A program made the position numbers and the translations under genes. 64,000 bases of DNA from Pelosinus fermentans JBW45 (GTDB taxonomy: Bacteria; Bacillota; Negativicutes; DSM-13327), in NCBI RefSeq assembly GCF_000271665.2, contig NZ_CP010978.1, positions 528,501-592,500 on the forward strand, given 5' to 3'. Shown in pieces: positions 54,415 to 63,613 of this stretch (position 1 is the first letter of the stretch; each line of letters begins with the position of its first letter). The notes under the pieces were generated by a model, which worked only from the letters and a program-made list of their open reading frames with translations, was not told the origin of the DNA and searched no databases.

Positions 54415-56394
54415 ATGAAATTATTTATTGCAGAGAAACCGAGTATGGCAGCAGAACTTGCAAAATGCCTGCCTGGCCCTCTCGTTCGCAAAGATGGATA
54501 TATTGAAACCGGCGGCGGGGTCGTGACTTGGGTATTTGGTCACATTCTTCGCCAAGCAGAACCGGGAGAATATGATGAAAAGTATAAAAAATGGCGGGCT
54601 GCGGATTTACCCATTATTCCAGCAGAGTGGAAGCTGTTAGTGGCTGATTCTTGCATGAAGCAATTTAATATTATTAAGACTCTCATTGGTAAAGCCGCAG
54701 AAATTGTTCATGCAGGTGACCCGGATCGGGAGGGTCAATTGCTGGTGGATGAAGTATTAGGCTATACTCATAATGAAAAACCAGTCATGCGCATTCTTGT
54801 AAATGCACTGGATGAAAAAAGTATAAAAAAAGCACTTACGAATCTGCGCAGTAATCAGGATTTTTTTAATTTAAATCAGTCGGCTTTAGCTCGTTCGCGG
54901 GCTGATTGGCTTGTTGGGATGAACCTGTCTCGTGCGTTTACGTTAGCCGCCCAAAGCGCTGGTCACGACATTACATTACCCATCGGTCGGGTTAAGACTC
55001 CTACTCTTGCGTTGGTAGTAAGACGGGAGCGAGAAATAAAAAACTTTAAAGCAGCAGATTACTTTTTAATTAAGGCAGACATAAAACATGAGAATGGACC
55101 ATTTAAAGCATCGTGGAAAGCAAAAGAAGAACAGCTAGGCAGGGATTCAGAAGGACGTTTAGTTGATCCTGTTATTGCACAAGCATTAATTGAGAAACTG
55201 GAAAAAGCCCAAGAGGACGTTTCTATCGTATCTTGTGATACCAATGAAAAAAAAGAACCCCAGCGCCTCCCCTTTTCTTTGTCGGCTCTACAGGTTCTGG
55301 CTGGGAAAAAGTACGGATATGATCCCCAGGCTGTTTTGACGGGGGTTCAGAATTTATATGAAAAGAAACTTACATCCTATCCTCGTTCAGATTGTGATTT
55401 TTTGCCTGAGTCTCAAAAAGCGGATGCCACGGTCATTCTGGCTAATTTACGCAATAGTCACCAGGAAGAGCTAGCAATCTGGTCAGGAAAGGCTGATATA
55501 AAAATTAAGAGCCGTGCCTGGAATGATAAAAAGATTACGGCTCATCATGCGATCATTCCTACGGAAGTACCCTGTAAAATTAACACATTACCAGAAATCG
55601 AAAGAAATTTATACTTCTTGATTGCTCAAGCCTATGTAGCGCAATTTTATCCTGTTCACGTGTATAATCAGACTCGCGCGGAGCTTGAATATGCAGGTGA
55701 AGATTTTGTTGCTAATGGCAGAGTTATCGTGACAATGGGCTGGAAAGAACTTTATGGCGGTGAAGTCAAAGAGGAAGAGGATGAAGATAGTAAGACTCTG
55801 CCTAATATGCAAAAAGGTGATAAGGCTGATTTTATCAGTGCTACGTTAGAAAAAAAGACAACAAAGCCGCCAGTGCGCTTTACCTCTAGTACACTGCTGC
55901 AGGCTATGAAGGAAATACATAAATATGTTAAGAATCCTGAATTGAAAAAACATCTTAAAGATGTTTCTGGAATTGGGACAGAGGCCACTCGGGCTTCTAT
56001 TATAAAAGAACTGACAGTGCGGTCTTTTTTAGAAGAAAAGAAAAAATACCTGTATCCTACGGAGTCGGCTTATCTTCTCATTGATGCATTGCCGGAAGAA
56101 TTAACCTATCCTGATTCCACAGCCATATGGGAGATTATCTTTAATCGTATGGTGGAAGGAAAGGCTGAGCTCAATAGTTTTATTGGTCAGCAGACCGAAT
56201 TTATTACTAGCTTATGTTTAAAGGCCAAAGAAGTTCAAATTGAAAATAAAGATGCGAATGTAGTAAAGTGTCCAAGATGTAAGCAGGGTGTATTAAAACT
56301 GCGCAATGGCAAGAATGGAACCTTTTGGGGATGCTCCCGTTTTCCGGAGTGCCGGGGTACTTGTAATGACAAAGATGGACAGCCTCAGCTATAA
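54415..56394 (+). CDS. topB: DNA topoisomerase III
   Basis: This 659-residue type IA topoisomerase begins MKLFIAEKPSMAAEL, the TOPRIM start, with HAGDPDREGQLLVDEVL as the metal-binding site. The catalytic tyrosine is in KKLTSYPRSDCDFLPES. The C-terminus has a zinc ribbon (CPRCKQGVLKLRNGKNGTFWGC). ATG 54370 is in frame, but GGGAGAG before ATG 54415 and the family alignment support the later start. It is often found on mobile elements as well as chromosomes; here no mobility genes are adjacent. Confidence 0.95.
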   Translation: MKLFIAEKPSMAAELAKCLPGPLVRKDGYIETGGGVVTWVFGHILRQAEPGEYDEKYKKWRAADLPIIPAEWKLLVADSCMKQFNIIKTLIGKAAEIVHAGDPDREGQLLVDEVLGYTHNEKPVMRILVNALDEKSIKKALTNLRSNQDFFNLNQSALARSRADWLVGMNLSRAFTLAAQSAGHDITLPIGRVKTPTLALVVRREREIKNFKAADYFLIKADIKHENGPFKASWKAKEEQLGRDSEGRLVDPVIAQALIEKLEKAQEDVSIVSCDTNEKKEPQRLPFSLSALQVLAGKKYGYDPQAVLTGVQNLYEKKLTSYPRSDCDFLPESQKADATVILANLRNSHQEELAIWSGKADIKIKSRAWNDKKITAHHAIIPTEVPCKINTLPEIERNLYFLIAQAYVAQFYPVHVYNQTRAELEYAGEDFVANGRVIVTMGWKELYGGEVKEEEDEDSKTLPNMQKGDKADFISATLEKKTTKPPVRFTSSTLLQAMKEIHKYVKNPELKKHLKDVSGIGTEATRASIIKELTVRSFLEEKKKYLYPTESAYLLIDALPEELTYPDSTAIWEIIFNRMVEGKAELNSFIGQQTEFITSLCLKAKEVQIENKDANVVKCPRCKQGVLKLRNGKNGTFWGCSRFPECRGTCNDKDGQPQL

Positions 56395-56505
56395 AAAGAC
56401 TCGATTTGAGAAAATAATAGTCGAATACAAACGATTTTCAAAGAATACTACCATTTTTGATCCTCATATGGTATTATTTTCTTATTGGCATAAGGAGGTA
56501 AACAG

Positions 56506-56955
56506 ATGAAGTGGTTTCAGAAAAAGGCTGTTATACTGATGATATCCTTCTTGGGTTTAGGGATATGGCTGCCTGTCGTTCAGGCTGCACCTATACAAAA
56601 TAGTGACCTCATAAAGGTAACCGTAAATATAACCATTGAGAATCCGGATTATTTCTGGAAGTATCCTTTTTTAGGAAAAGAAATTGATGGTATTCGAATT
56701 TCTGGCATGGGGCAAAGTTTTTTTATACAGCCAACCTCAAGCGGTGAAAGAGTTGAATTTGATGTACCTAAGAACTACCGATTAAAGATTGCTCTTGAAT
56801 TACAAAATAATAATGAGACTGTAAAAGAAACTCGCTACTCTACAAAACGAGGCGTAGATGACAAGAAAAATACGCTGGAGATCCTTTTAAAAGCACCAGA
56901 ACCTCAATCGATTATTCTTACTACAGCAGATTTCGAAGAAATACGGGGTAAATAA
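56506..56955 (+). CDS. Small secreted protein of unknown function
   Basis: This 149-residue protein has a classical signal peptide (basic start, hydrophobic AVILMISFLGLGIWLPVV, cleavage near VQAAP). The mature 118 residues appear beta-rich (VTVNITIENPDYFWKYP, ISGMGQSFFIQPTS). It has no cysteines that would indicate a lipoprotein. AAGGAGG precedes the start. It sits between topB and a response regulator, and I see no family or function. Confidence 0.7.
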   Translation: MKWFQKKAVILMISFLGLGIWLPVVQAAPIQNSDLIKVTVNITIENPDYFWKYPFLGKEIDGIRISGMGQSFFIQPTSSGERVEFDVPKNYRLKIALELQNNNETVKETRYSTKRGVDDKKNTLEILLKAPEPQSIILTTADFEEIRGK

Positions 56956-57053
56956 AAAGGTTGAAAAAGCAGTAATTTGATTCATAGATGATTTCCAAAA
57001 ATCTTTTTTACTATATAGCGGATTCGTATATCTAGTTATATAGGGAGGTTCAT

Positions 57054-57665
57054 ATGAGAAAAGAAAGAGTATTATTGGTTGATGATGATGGTATAGCTCT
57101 ATTAGTGCACAGTAAAATGCTGGAGCAGCATGCTGAAATTGTTACTGCGGCAAATGCGAATGAGGCGTTGGAAATTATAAAGAAAGATAAGGCGTTTGCT
57201 GTCATTATATCGGATCAATATATGCCCGATATGAACGGTGCCGAACTGCTGCAAATTGTAGGTGTTATGGTACCGAATATGGTTCGGATCATGATTACTG
57301 GTTTTGCAGATTTAGACGTTGCCATGCAAGCGGTGAACTTGGGAAATGTATTTCGGTTCTTGGTTAAGCCTTGCTGCCAAGAGGACTTAGTGCTGGCCCT
57401 TGCTGCTGGTCTTGAAAAATATCGACAATCTACAGGCGAGACGTCCCAAGAGGAGACTGCATTGACAGAACCATTAACAGAAAGAGAAAGAGAGGTTCTG
57501 CGCTTATTAGGCATTGGTTTTACCAGTGGAGAAATTGCCTTGGCTATGGGGATTACCATTGGTACCGTTAAAACTCATGTGCACCATATTTTTGGTAAAT
57601 TAGCAGTGAATAACCGTATTAAGGCAGTGGCGAAAGCAAAAAGTATAGGACTTATATCAAGATAA
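57054..57665 (+). CDS. Response regulator with LuxR-type DNA-binding domain
   Basis: This 203-residue regulator has a receiver domain (1-120) with acid pocket VDDD, phospho-acceptor Asp54 (ISDQYMPDMNG) and the conserved lysine in FLVKPCCQ. A LuxR-type helix-turn-helix follows (about 142-200, LTEREREVLRLLGIGFTSGEIA). GGGAGG precedes the ATG. It lies just upstream of a hybrid histidine kinase whose Hpt domain could phosphorylate it. A terminator separates the two genes, so they are not strictly one transcript. Confidence 0.93.
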   Translation: MRKERVLLVDDDGIALLVHSKMLEQHAEIVTAANANEALEIIKKDKAFAVIISDQYMPDMNGAELLQIVGVMVPNMVRIMITGFADLDVAMQAVNLGNVFRFLVKPCCQEDLVLALAAGLEKYRQSTGETSQEETALTEPLTEREREVLRLLGIGFTSGEIALAMGITIGTVKTHVHHIFGKLAVNNRIKAVAKAKSIGLISR

Positions 57666-57677
57666 CATAAGGTTCTT

Positions 57678-57710
57678 GGAATATCTAAGAAAGATATTCC
57701 TATTTTATTT
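57678..57710 (+). terminator. Terminator after the LuxR-type response regulator
   Basis: GGAATATCT and AGATATTCC form a 9-bp stem with a 5-nt loop, then TATTTTATTT. Confidence 0.78.
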
Positions 57711-57842
57711 CATATTCGAACAATTTTGGTGAAACAATTTATTTCAAGTTATTGCAAAACTATATCTTTTGGCAGATGCGGTTTAGAAGTAAATCATCTA
57801 TATTATGAATAAGTGGTAATCGTATTTGAGAAGGTGATTTTC

Positions 57843-60407
57843 ATGGAACATATAAATTTGTCATTGATTCTATTGTTAATTATAGTCGGCATATCATATG
57901 CGATGTCCTTTTATACTTGGCGATATCGTTTTATATACGGATTATGGCTTTTTTGGAGTGTAGCTTTTATTGGTATTACATTACAAATTGTCGGTTTCTT
58001 ATTATATGAAGGTTTAGATATTGCAATGATAAGTGCTAGTATCACCTTTTTATGTATTGTAGTTAGCTTTATTGCATTTAAGTTCTTTGAGATTGTTCCA
58101 GCCGCAAAAAGCTTAGCTGTTGAGAATATGGAGGATGGTATTCTCGTACTTGATACGAAGGATCGAATATTGGATATGAATGCCCAGTTGGAGAAAATCT
58201 TAGGCATTAAGAAAAGTAATGTTGTAGGGGCCGTTGTAGAAAGAATCGCATCAACGTGGCTAGTGCAAGCTATACAAGGCGAAAAGTTTCAAAAATACAC
58301 GACGATGCTTCAGCAAGATGAGAGCTATTATGAAGTCAACTCTACGCCTTTGCAGCATCGGGGAAAAAATTTTGGCAGGGTGATTGTGCTCTGTGATGTT
58401 ACCAGCCGTATGTTGGCGGAACAACGCTTTCAGCAATTATTGCAGTCAGAAGAAAAATTACTGCAAACGGAAGCCTTAGCTCATATGATGTTTAATCACC
58501 ATCAAGCCATGATGATGATAATTGAAAGCAAGACGGGTCATATCTTAGAAGCCAATGCAGCAGCAGAAAATTTCTATGAATCCCCCTTAATTGGTTGTCT
58601 GATACAAGAATTTATTGAGTACCCTGATAAACGTGGAGAAAAGAATAGCAGTCAATATGCAAATGTTGGAGAGTATCAGTTTATGGCAAGGCACGCCTTA
58701 GCTTCAGGAGAAGTAAAAGATTTATCTGTGAATCTTACAACGAAAGTAATTGGCGAAATGGTATTATCTTTTTTGATTTTAGAAGATTTTACCGAAAAGA
58801 TGCAACTGGAAAAAGCACTGCGGGAAGCAAAAGAGAAAGCTGAAAAAGCAAATCGGGCAAAGGATGATTTTCTAGCAATTATTAGCCATGAGCTTCGCAC
58901 GCCGATGAATGGTATTTTAGGAATGGCGAAACTGGCGCTAGGGACAAAATTGCAGCCAGATCAACGGGAGTGCTTAGAATTGGTACAGGTTTCAGGGGAA
59001 AAACTGCTGGTTTTATTAAATGACTTACTTGATTTTTCAAAAGTTCGGGATGGAAAACTGGAATTAGAAAGTATTTGTTTCTCCCTGCGGGATGTAATGA
59101 GCGAATTTCATCGTATCTTAAGAATGAAAGCAAAGAAAAAGGGTTTGCAGTGTGTGATTCATATCGCCCATGATGTACCCGATGGATTGTGTGGTGATCC
59201 TCGGCGTCTGCAGCAAATTGTAATGAATTTAGCAGATAATGCGGTAAAGTTCACGAAGACCGGCTTAGTTTCAATTGCAGTGAATGTTAAGCAATACCTT
59301 GATAATCAGGTGAATTTATTATTTGTTGTACGGGATACGGGAATCGGGATTCCCCCAGAAAAAATTAATATTATTTTTCATAAATTTACCCAAGTCGACT
59401 CTTCTACCACGAGAAAATATGGCGGGACGGGCTTAGGACTTAGTATTGTGAAACACTTGGTAGAAATCATGGGTGGTAGAGTATGGGTAGAAAGCAGCAT
59501 AGACAAAGGTAGTTCTTTTTATTTTACCGTTGCCTTCGAGGTTAGCCAAATGCCTTTGGGCAATCATCCATTAGAGCAACCCAAACAGTCCGAAAGTAGT
59601 AAAGAATTGGAACGTATTGAGAAGCTGCAAGTTTTATTAGTGGAGGATGAATTTATCAATCAAAAGGTAGCTGTTAAAATGCTGACCAATCAAGGTCACA
59701 ATGTTACATTAGCCTCCAATGGAAAACAGGCGATAGAATTCTTTAATAAAGAGCAATTTGATATTATTTTTATGGACATACAAATGCCTGAGATGGATGG
59801 GGTACAAACGACAGCTGCGATTCGTGATCTAGAAGAACAATGGGCGGATGAACGGCATATTCCGATTGTGGCTATGACAGCTTATGCGATGAAGGGGGAC
59901 CGGGAACGTTTGATGTCTTGCGGGATGGATGAATATATTAGTAAACCTCTAGATGCTGAGGTATTAAATAATGTAGTCAGAAAACTATTTTATGAGCGGT
60001 ATGTGAATCCTGAGGGGCAAGAAGAAATGGGCGAGGAGCCGAGGGAAGTGGCAGCCAATCCCTACTTGGATCAGCTTTTGAGCATTTGTCAGGGTGATCT
60101 GGATACAGTGAAGGCTGTTATTAGCTGCTTTTTGGACAATGGTACGCAATATATGCGAAATATAGAGCAGGCTGTAAACGAAAAAAATGCCAGCCACTTG
60201 AAGCTTAGTGCTCATCGCTTAAAAGGTGCAGCAACGTATTTCGGAAATCAGACAGTTGTGGAATATGCAGCGCAACTAGAGCATATGGGAGATGTAGGTC
60301 AGCTTATTGATATTGAGCAGGTTTTTGTCAAATTGCAAGTAGCTGTCAAAGAATTGGAAGATGGGCTGCAGCAGGCATGGCGAGAATTACCCAATACAAA
60401 AGAATGA
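57843..60407 (+). CDS. Hybrid sensor histidine kinase with receiver and Hpt domains
   Basis: This 854-residue membrane kinase has three N-terminal helices (about 5-25, 32-55 and 60-80), two PAS-like domains (about 90-190 and 215-320), HisKA with phospho-His349 (ISHELRTPMNGI), a HATPase domain (NLADNAVKFTK, DTGIGIPPEK, GGTGLGLSIV), a receiver domain (about 595-720, MDIQMPEMDG) and a C-terminal Hpt domain (HRLKGAATYFG). The helices followed by VENMEDGILVLDTKDRI look like the end of the longer 7TM sensor found in related kinases, here shortened. ATG 57843 follows AAGGTGA; an upstream GTG (57813) lacks one. The full phosphorelay likely ends on the neighbouring LuxR-type regulator. Confidence 0.93.
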   Translation: MEHINLSLILLLIIVGISYAMSFYTWRYRFIYGLWLFWSVAFIGITLQIVGFLLYEGLDIAMISASITFLCIVVSFIAFKFFEIVPAAKSLAVENMEDGILVLDTKDRILDMNAQLEKILGIKKSNVVGAVVERIASTWLVQAIQGEKFQKYTTMLQQDESYYEVNSTPLQHRGKNFGRVIVLCDVTSRMLAEQRFQQLLQSEEKLLQTEALAHMMFNHHQAMMMIIESKTGHILEANAAAENFYESPLIGCLIQEFIEYPDKRGEKNSSQYANVGEYQFMARHALASGEVKDLSVNLTTKVIGEMVLSFLILEDFTEKMQLEKALREAKEKAEKANRAKDDFLAIISHELRTPMNGILGMAKLALGTKLQPDQRECLELVQVSGEKLLVLLNDLLDFSKVRDGKLELESICFSLRDVMSEFHRILRMKAKKKGLQCVIHIAHDVPDGLCGDPRRLQQIVMNLADNAVKFTKTGLVSIAVNVKQYLDNQVNLLFVVRDTGIGIPPEKINIIFHKFTQVDSSTTRKYGGTGLGLSIVKHLVEIMGGRVWVESSIDKGSSFYFTVAFEVSQMPLGNHPLEQPKQSESSKELERIEKLQVLLVEDEFINQKVAVKMLTNQGHNVTLASNGKQAIEFFNKEQFDIIFMDIQMPEMDGVQTTAAIRDLEEQWADERHIPIVAMTAYAMKGDRERLMSCGMDEYISKPLDAEVLNNVVRKLFYERYVNPEGQEEMGEEPREVAANPYLDQLLSICQGDLDTVKAVISCFLDNGTQYMRNIEQAVNEKNASHLKLSAHRLKGAATYFGNQTVVEYAAQLEHMGDVGQLIDIEQVFVKLQVAVKELEDGLQQAWRELPNTKE

Positions 60408-60436
60408 AAAAATACACGGCAGGGCCGTGTATTTTT
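60407..60436. terminator. Bidirectional terminator after the hybrid kinase
   Basis: AAAAAATACACGGC and GCCGTGTATTTTTT pair perfectly around a 3-nt loop. Symmetric A/T runs let it also end the convergent small gene at 60508. Confidence 0.93.
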
Positions 60437-60507
60437 TCATTCACTATATTAAAAGTATGTGTTTTCTCTGTCTGGTGTGGCTCATTAATTTTAGAACCCG
60501 TAGCATT

Positions 60508-60762
60508 TTAGTGATGTACGGAATCATTTGAAAAAACTTTAAGAATTTCAAAGTTAAGTCTTTGGGTTTCTAATATTGCAGTAATTTTTGCATCCATTCG
60601 ATATAAAGTGGTGACAATATCATCTTGCTGATCCTCTGATAACAGATCAATGTTTGCGTGTAATTTTTGCAATTCTCCTGAAGTTAATTCTTCTAAGCTG
60701 TCAAGGCGCTTGTTGATATTCTCCATCGAAACTAATATTTTGTTTAGTATTTCTTCGTTCAT
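60508..60762 (-). CDS. Small coiled-coil protein of unknown function
   Basis: This 84-residue, charged, helical minus-strand protein shows heptad-like spacing of Leu and Ile (ILNKILVSMENINKRLDSLE, LRMDAKITAILETQRLNFEIL-like segments). It has no membrane segment or signal. AGGGGA lies 6 nt before the ATG. It sits between a hybrid kinase and PII genes, and nothing in the context assigns a role. Confidence 0.65.
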   Translation of the reverse strand: MNEEILNKILVSMENINKRLDSLEELTSGELQKLHANIDLLSEDQQDDIVTTLYRMDAKITAILETQRLNFEILKVFSNDSVHH

Positions 60763-60852
60763 ATAATTCCCCTGTCTTTATCAATGATATAAATATATGT
60801 AATTTTTGGTTGACTTATTATACATTTTCCACTGCTGCTGCGTCAAGGTGTG

Positions 60853-61221
60853 TTATGGGATATCTTTAGGATCAAGGATAGCGCCAGGTCCTTCTTCTCC
60901 CGTGCGAATTCGCACTGCGTTTTCAATAGGATAGATAAAAATCTTACCGTCGCCGATTTTTCCCGTGGAGCAGACTTTCTTTACAGCTGCCACTACTTTT
61001 TCTACGGGAACTTTGCATACAACAATTTCTATCTTGATTCCAGCTAAAAGATTAATGTTATATTCTTTACCTCGGTATATTTCAGTATGACCTTTTTGTA
61101 GCCCGCAGCCAAATACTTGACTTACGGTCATACCTGTAACTCCGATTGCATTTAATGCTTCTTTCAATTCCTCCAGCTTGCCAGGACGGGTGATAATATC
61201 GATTTTGGTCATGATCGACAT
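60853..61221 (-). CDS. glnK: PII nitrogen regulatory protein, second of a pair
   Basis: This 122-residue PII protein binds ATP/ADP and 2-oxoglutarate and controls AmtB and nitrogen enzymes. The T-loop (QKGHTEIYRGKEYNINLLAG) keeps the tyrosine at the position of Tyr51 (Tyr54 here, because three extra residues precede the usual MTKID start). The B-loop TGKIGDGKIFIYP and the C-loop RIRTGEEG are intact. AAAGGCGG lies 8 nt before the start. It is 385 nt after the first PII gene and beyond a terminator, so it may be expressed separately. Confidence 0.94.
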   Translation of the reverse strand: MSIMTKIDIITRPGKLEELKEALNAIGVTGMTVSQVFGCGLQKGHTEIYRGKEYNINLLAGIKIEIVVCKVPVEKVVAAVKKVCSTGKIGDGKIFIYPIENAVRIRTGEEGPGAILDPKDIP

Positions 61222-61420
61222 GGTGACTACCGCCTTTCATCATAATGTAAGAAGCAACGAAGTGAAGATGCTGCATATACTGATAATTAGCTATTTACGG
61301 TTAGATTCCTCCTGACCATTGGTAATAATGTATGGGGAAATTCAATATAATGCATAAAGTGAGGGACATTCAGGCAAGACTCTAAGATAGATTCCATATG
61401 TTAGTGAACATATATTAGAG

Positions 61421-61486
61421 TAACCACAAAGACGCAAAGGATACAAAGGGTTTTATTTACTTGTGCTCTCTGCGCCTCTGCGGTTC
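61421..61486. repeat. Dispersed hairpin repeat, mixed copy
   Basis: The left arm TAACCACAAAGACGCAAAGG is of the ACAAAG type, but the right arm (CTCTCTGCGCCTCTGCGGTTC) is of the GCAGAGG type, so the two sub-types are combined. It lies between the two PII genes. The other part of the gap (61222-61420) shows no gene. Confidence 0.78.
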
Positions 61487-61534
61487 GGTTTGCTAAAGGA
61501 CGTGTAGCGTTTTTTGTGCCGCGTATAGCAAGAA

Positions 61535-61563
61535 AGAACCTGACAGTAGAAACTGTCAGGTTC
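61535..61563 (-). terminator. Terminator of the amtB-glnK transcript
   Basis: On the minus strand GAACCTGACAG and CTGTCAGGTTC form an 11-bp stem with a 6-nt loop, followed by TTTCTT. Confidence 0.88.
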
Positions 61564-61606
61564 AAAAGGAGGATTATCGAAAAGAGGGAATGTTAGTAAA
61601 CATGTA

Positions 61607-61978
61607 TTAGGAGTTATCTTCTTGACGATCCATAATGGCAATGTCGCCTTCTTCGCCAGTGCGAATTCTAACGGCATTTTCAATGGGATAAACAAATATC
61701 TTACCATCGCCGATTTTACCGGTGCGACATACTTTTTTCACCGTTTCAATTACGGTTGTGACAGGAACTTCGCATACTACGATTTCCACTTTTATGCCAG
61801 CTAAAAGATTAATATTATATTCTTTACCACGGTATACTTCAGTATGACCTTTTTGCAAGCCGCAGCCAAATACCTGGCTTACTGTCATGCCCATTACACC
61901 AATGTCAGCCAAGGCTTCTTTTAACTCTTCCAATTTACCGGGGCGAGTCACTACATCAATTTTGGTTATTTTTCGCAT
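61607..61978 (-). CDS. glnK: PII nitrogen regulatory protein, directly after amtB
   Basis: This 123-residue PII protein is very similar to the one at 60853 (same T-loop core GCGLQKGHTEVYRGKEYN, same B- and C-loops). It lies 22 nt after amtB on the same strand, the classical amtB-glnK arrangement, so it probably gates the ammonium channel by binding with its T-loop. AGAAAGGTGG precedes the ATG. The two PII proteins differ mostly in the last 10 residues and scattered positions. Confidence 0.95.
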   Translation of the reverse strand: MRKITKIDVVTRPGKLEELKEALADIGVMGMTVSQVFGCGLQKGHTEVYRGKEYNINLLAGIKVEIVVCEVPVTTVIETVKKVCRTGKIGDGKIFVYPIENAVRIRTGEEGDIAIMDRQEDNS

Positions 61979-62000
61979 GAAGGATTACCACCTTTCTGAT

Positions 62001-63431
62001 TTAGTGAGATTTAGAATGTGAGGCTTGTAAAATTGAACTATTGATTGGTTCTGATTGACTGGCAACATGAGAAAAGCTTAGAGGAGAACCGGCAGTTATA
62101 TCTTGATAACTATAACCCCGTTCACCGTGTTCTGCAATATCTAGGCCTATGTCTTCATGGTTTTCATCAGAACGTACTTGCATGAATACACTAATTACTT
62201 TTAATATCACAAAGGTCATAACAGCTGCAAAAACCCAGGTAACTGCAACGCCGAATAATTGAGTGAAAACAAGATCAGGATTGCCAAAAAATAATCCATC
62301 AGCGCCAGCTGGATTTACAGCTGTAGAGGCGAATAGACCTGTGGCGATTGCACCCCAAGTACCGCCAATTCCGTGAACACCAAAAGCATCAAGAGCATCA
62401 TCATAACCAAGTTTTGCTTTTAAAATACTAACAGCAAAGAAACAGATTGCACCGCCAGCTAAACCGATCACAATAGCAGGTATTACACTAACAAAACCTG
62501 CAGCAGGAGTGATTGCCACAAGACCGGCCACACAACCGCTCGCTGCGCCTAGTATAGTGGGTTTGCCATGGTAGAGCCATTCGGTTAAAACCCAAGCGAG
62601 TGTAGCAGCAGCTGCAGCTACGTGAGTAACAACGAAAGCGCTGACTGCTAAGCCATTGGCTGACAATGCACTTCCGGCATTAAAGCCGAACCAGCCAAAC
62701 CAGAGAAGAGAAGCACCGATAAGGGTCATAGGCAAATGGTGAGGCAGCATAATTTCCGTGCCGTATCCCTTGCGTTTGCCAATAAATAAAGCAACTACTA
62801 AACCAGAAATACCTGAGGAAATATGAACAACCGTTCCGCCGGCGAAATCCAAGATGCCCATTTCCCGCATCCAGCCACCGACACCCCATACCCAGTGTGC
62901 AAGAGGGTCATACACAACGGTGGCCCAAATGACAATAAATACAGCGAAAGCGGAGAACCTCATACGTTCAGCAAAGGAACCTGTAATTAAAGCAGCTGTA
63001 ATAATGGCGAACATACATTGAAAAACCATAAAAAGCAGATGGGGTATCGTTGCAGCATAGTCGGCATTTGGTAATTGACCTACATCGTTTAAGCCGAACC
63101 AGGCTAAGCTGCCGATGATATGGTTGATATCAGGTCCAAAAGAGAGAGAGTAGCCCCATAGTACCCATTGTACAGTAATAAGTCCGATGATAAAAAAACT
63201 TTGCATAAGAGTGCTCAGTACGTTTTTAGTTCTTACCATACCACCATAAAATAAGGCTAAACCAGGTGTCATAAGCATTACCAGTGCAGCACTTAACAGA
63301 ATAAAAGTGGTATCACCTGTGTCGATGGTAGCAACCTCGGTAGCTGCTTCTACGCCTTCTGCGAAGGCTGTTCCGAGACTAAGCAGCATCATAAGGACAG
63401 AAGTGCTCATAATAGTCAATAGCTTTTTCAT
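62001..63431 (-). CDS. amtB: Ammonium transporter
   Basis: This 476-residue Amt/MEP/Rh channel has a cleavable signal-like N-terminus (MKKLLTIMSTSVLMML), then eleven membrane helices. The pore histidines are in GGTVVHISSGISGL and FGVHGIGGTWGA. The cytoplasmic C-terminus (about 400-476) is long. ATG 63431 follows GGGAGG with 7 nt spacing; the earlier ATG 63446 overlaps that site. Its transcription appears controlled by a leader with two hexaloop hairpins and terminators. GlnK follows directly. Confidence 0.95.
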   Translation of the reverse strand: MKKLLTIMSTSVLMMLLSLGTAFAEGVEAATEVATIDTGDTTFILLSAALVMLMTPGLALFYGGMVRTKNVLSTLMQSFFIIGLITVQWVLWGYSLSFGPDINHIIGSLAWFGLNDVGQLPNADYAATIPHLLFMVFQCMFAIITAALITGSFAERMRFSAFAVFIVIWATVVYDPLAHWVWGVGGWMREMGILDFAGGTVVHISSGISGLVVALFIGKRKGYGTEIMLPHHLPMTLIGASLLWFGWFGFNAGSALSANGLAVSAFVVTHVAAAAATLAWVLTEWLYHGKPTILGAASGCVAGLVAITPAAGFVSVIPAIVIGLAGGAICFFAVSILKAKLGYDDALDAFGVHGIGGTWGAIATGLFASTAVNPAGADGLFFGNPDLVFTQLFGVAVTWVFAAVMTFVILKVISVFMQVRSDENHEDIGLDIAEHGERGYSYQDITAGSPLSFSHVASQSEPINSSILQASHSKSH

Positions 63432-63487
63432 GTTAAAACCTCCCATGATTAATTAGATCGTAAGATATAGTATTTTATACTTTTGGG

Positions 63488-63588
63488 CAAATAAAAAAGC
63501 GTCTAAAGGTGGTGAGACCTTTAGGACGCCATTGTCCCTAATAGACAGAAAAAACCTCCGCGAGTACTTTGCGAAGGCGTCATTGCCT
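63488..63588 (-). ncRNA. amtB leader with two hexaloop hairpins each overlapping a terminator (ANTAR-type)
   Basis: On the minus strand hairpin 1 is AGGC-AATGAC-GCCT (63575-63588) and hairpin 2 is GGAC-AATGGC-GTCC (63524-63537). Both hexaloops have A at position 1 and G at position 4, the signature of RNAs bound by ANTAR antiterminators. The 3' arm of hairpin 1 is also the 5' arm of a terminator (GCCTTCGC with GCGGAGGT, then TTTTTT). The 3' arm of hairpin 2 is the 5' arm of a second (GCGTCCTAAAGG with CCTTTAGACGC, then TTTTTTATTT). Each hairpin excludes its terminator. No ANTAR protein gene is in this window. Confidence 0.82.
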
Positions 63589-63613
63589 ATTTCGTATAAA
63601 ATTTTATAAATGA

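Noticed and set aside
61421-61486. GACGCAAAG-like string as a c-di-GMP (GEMM) riboswitch
   Set aside because: The string belongs to the dispersed hairpin repeat and lacks the rest of the GEMM core.
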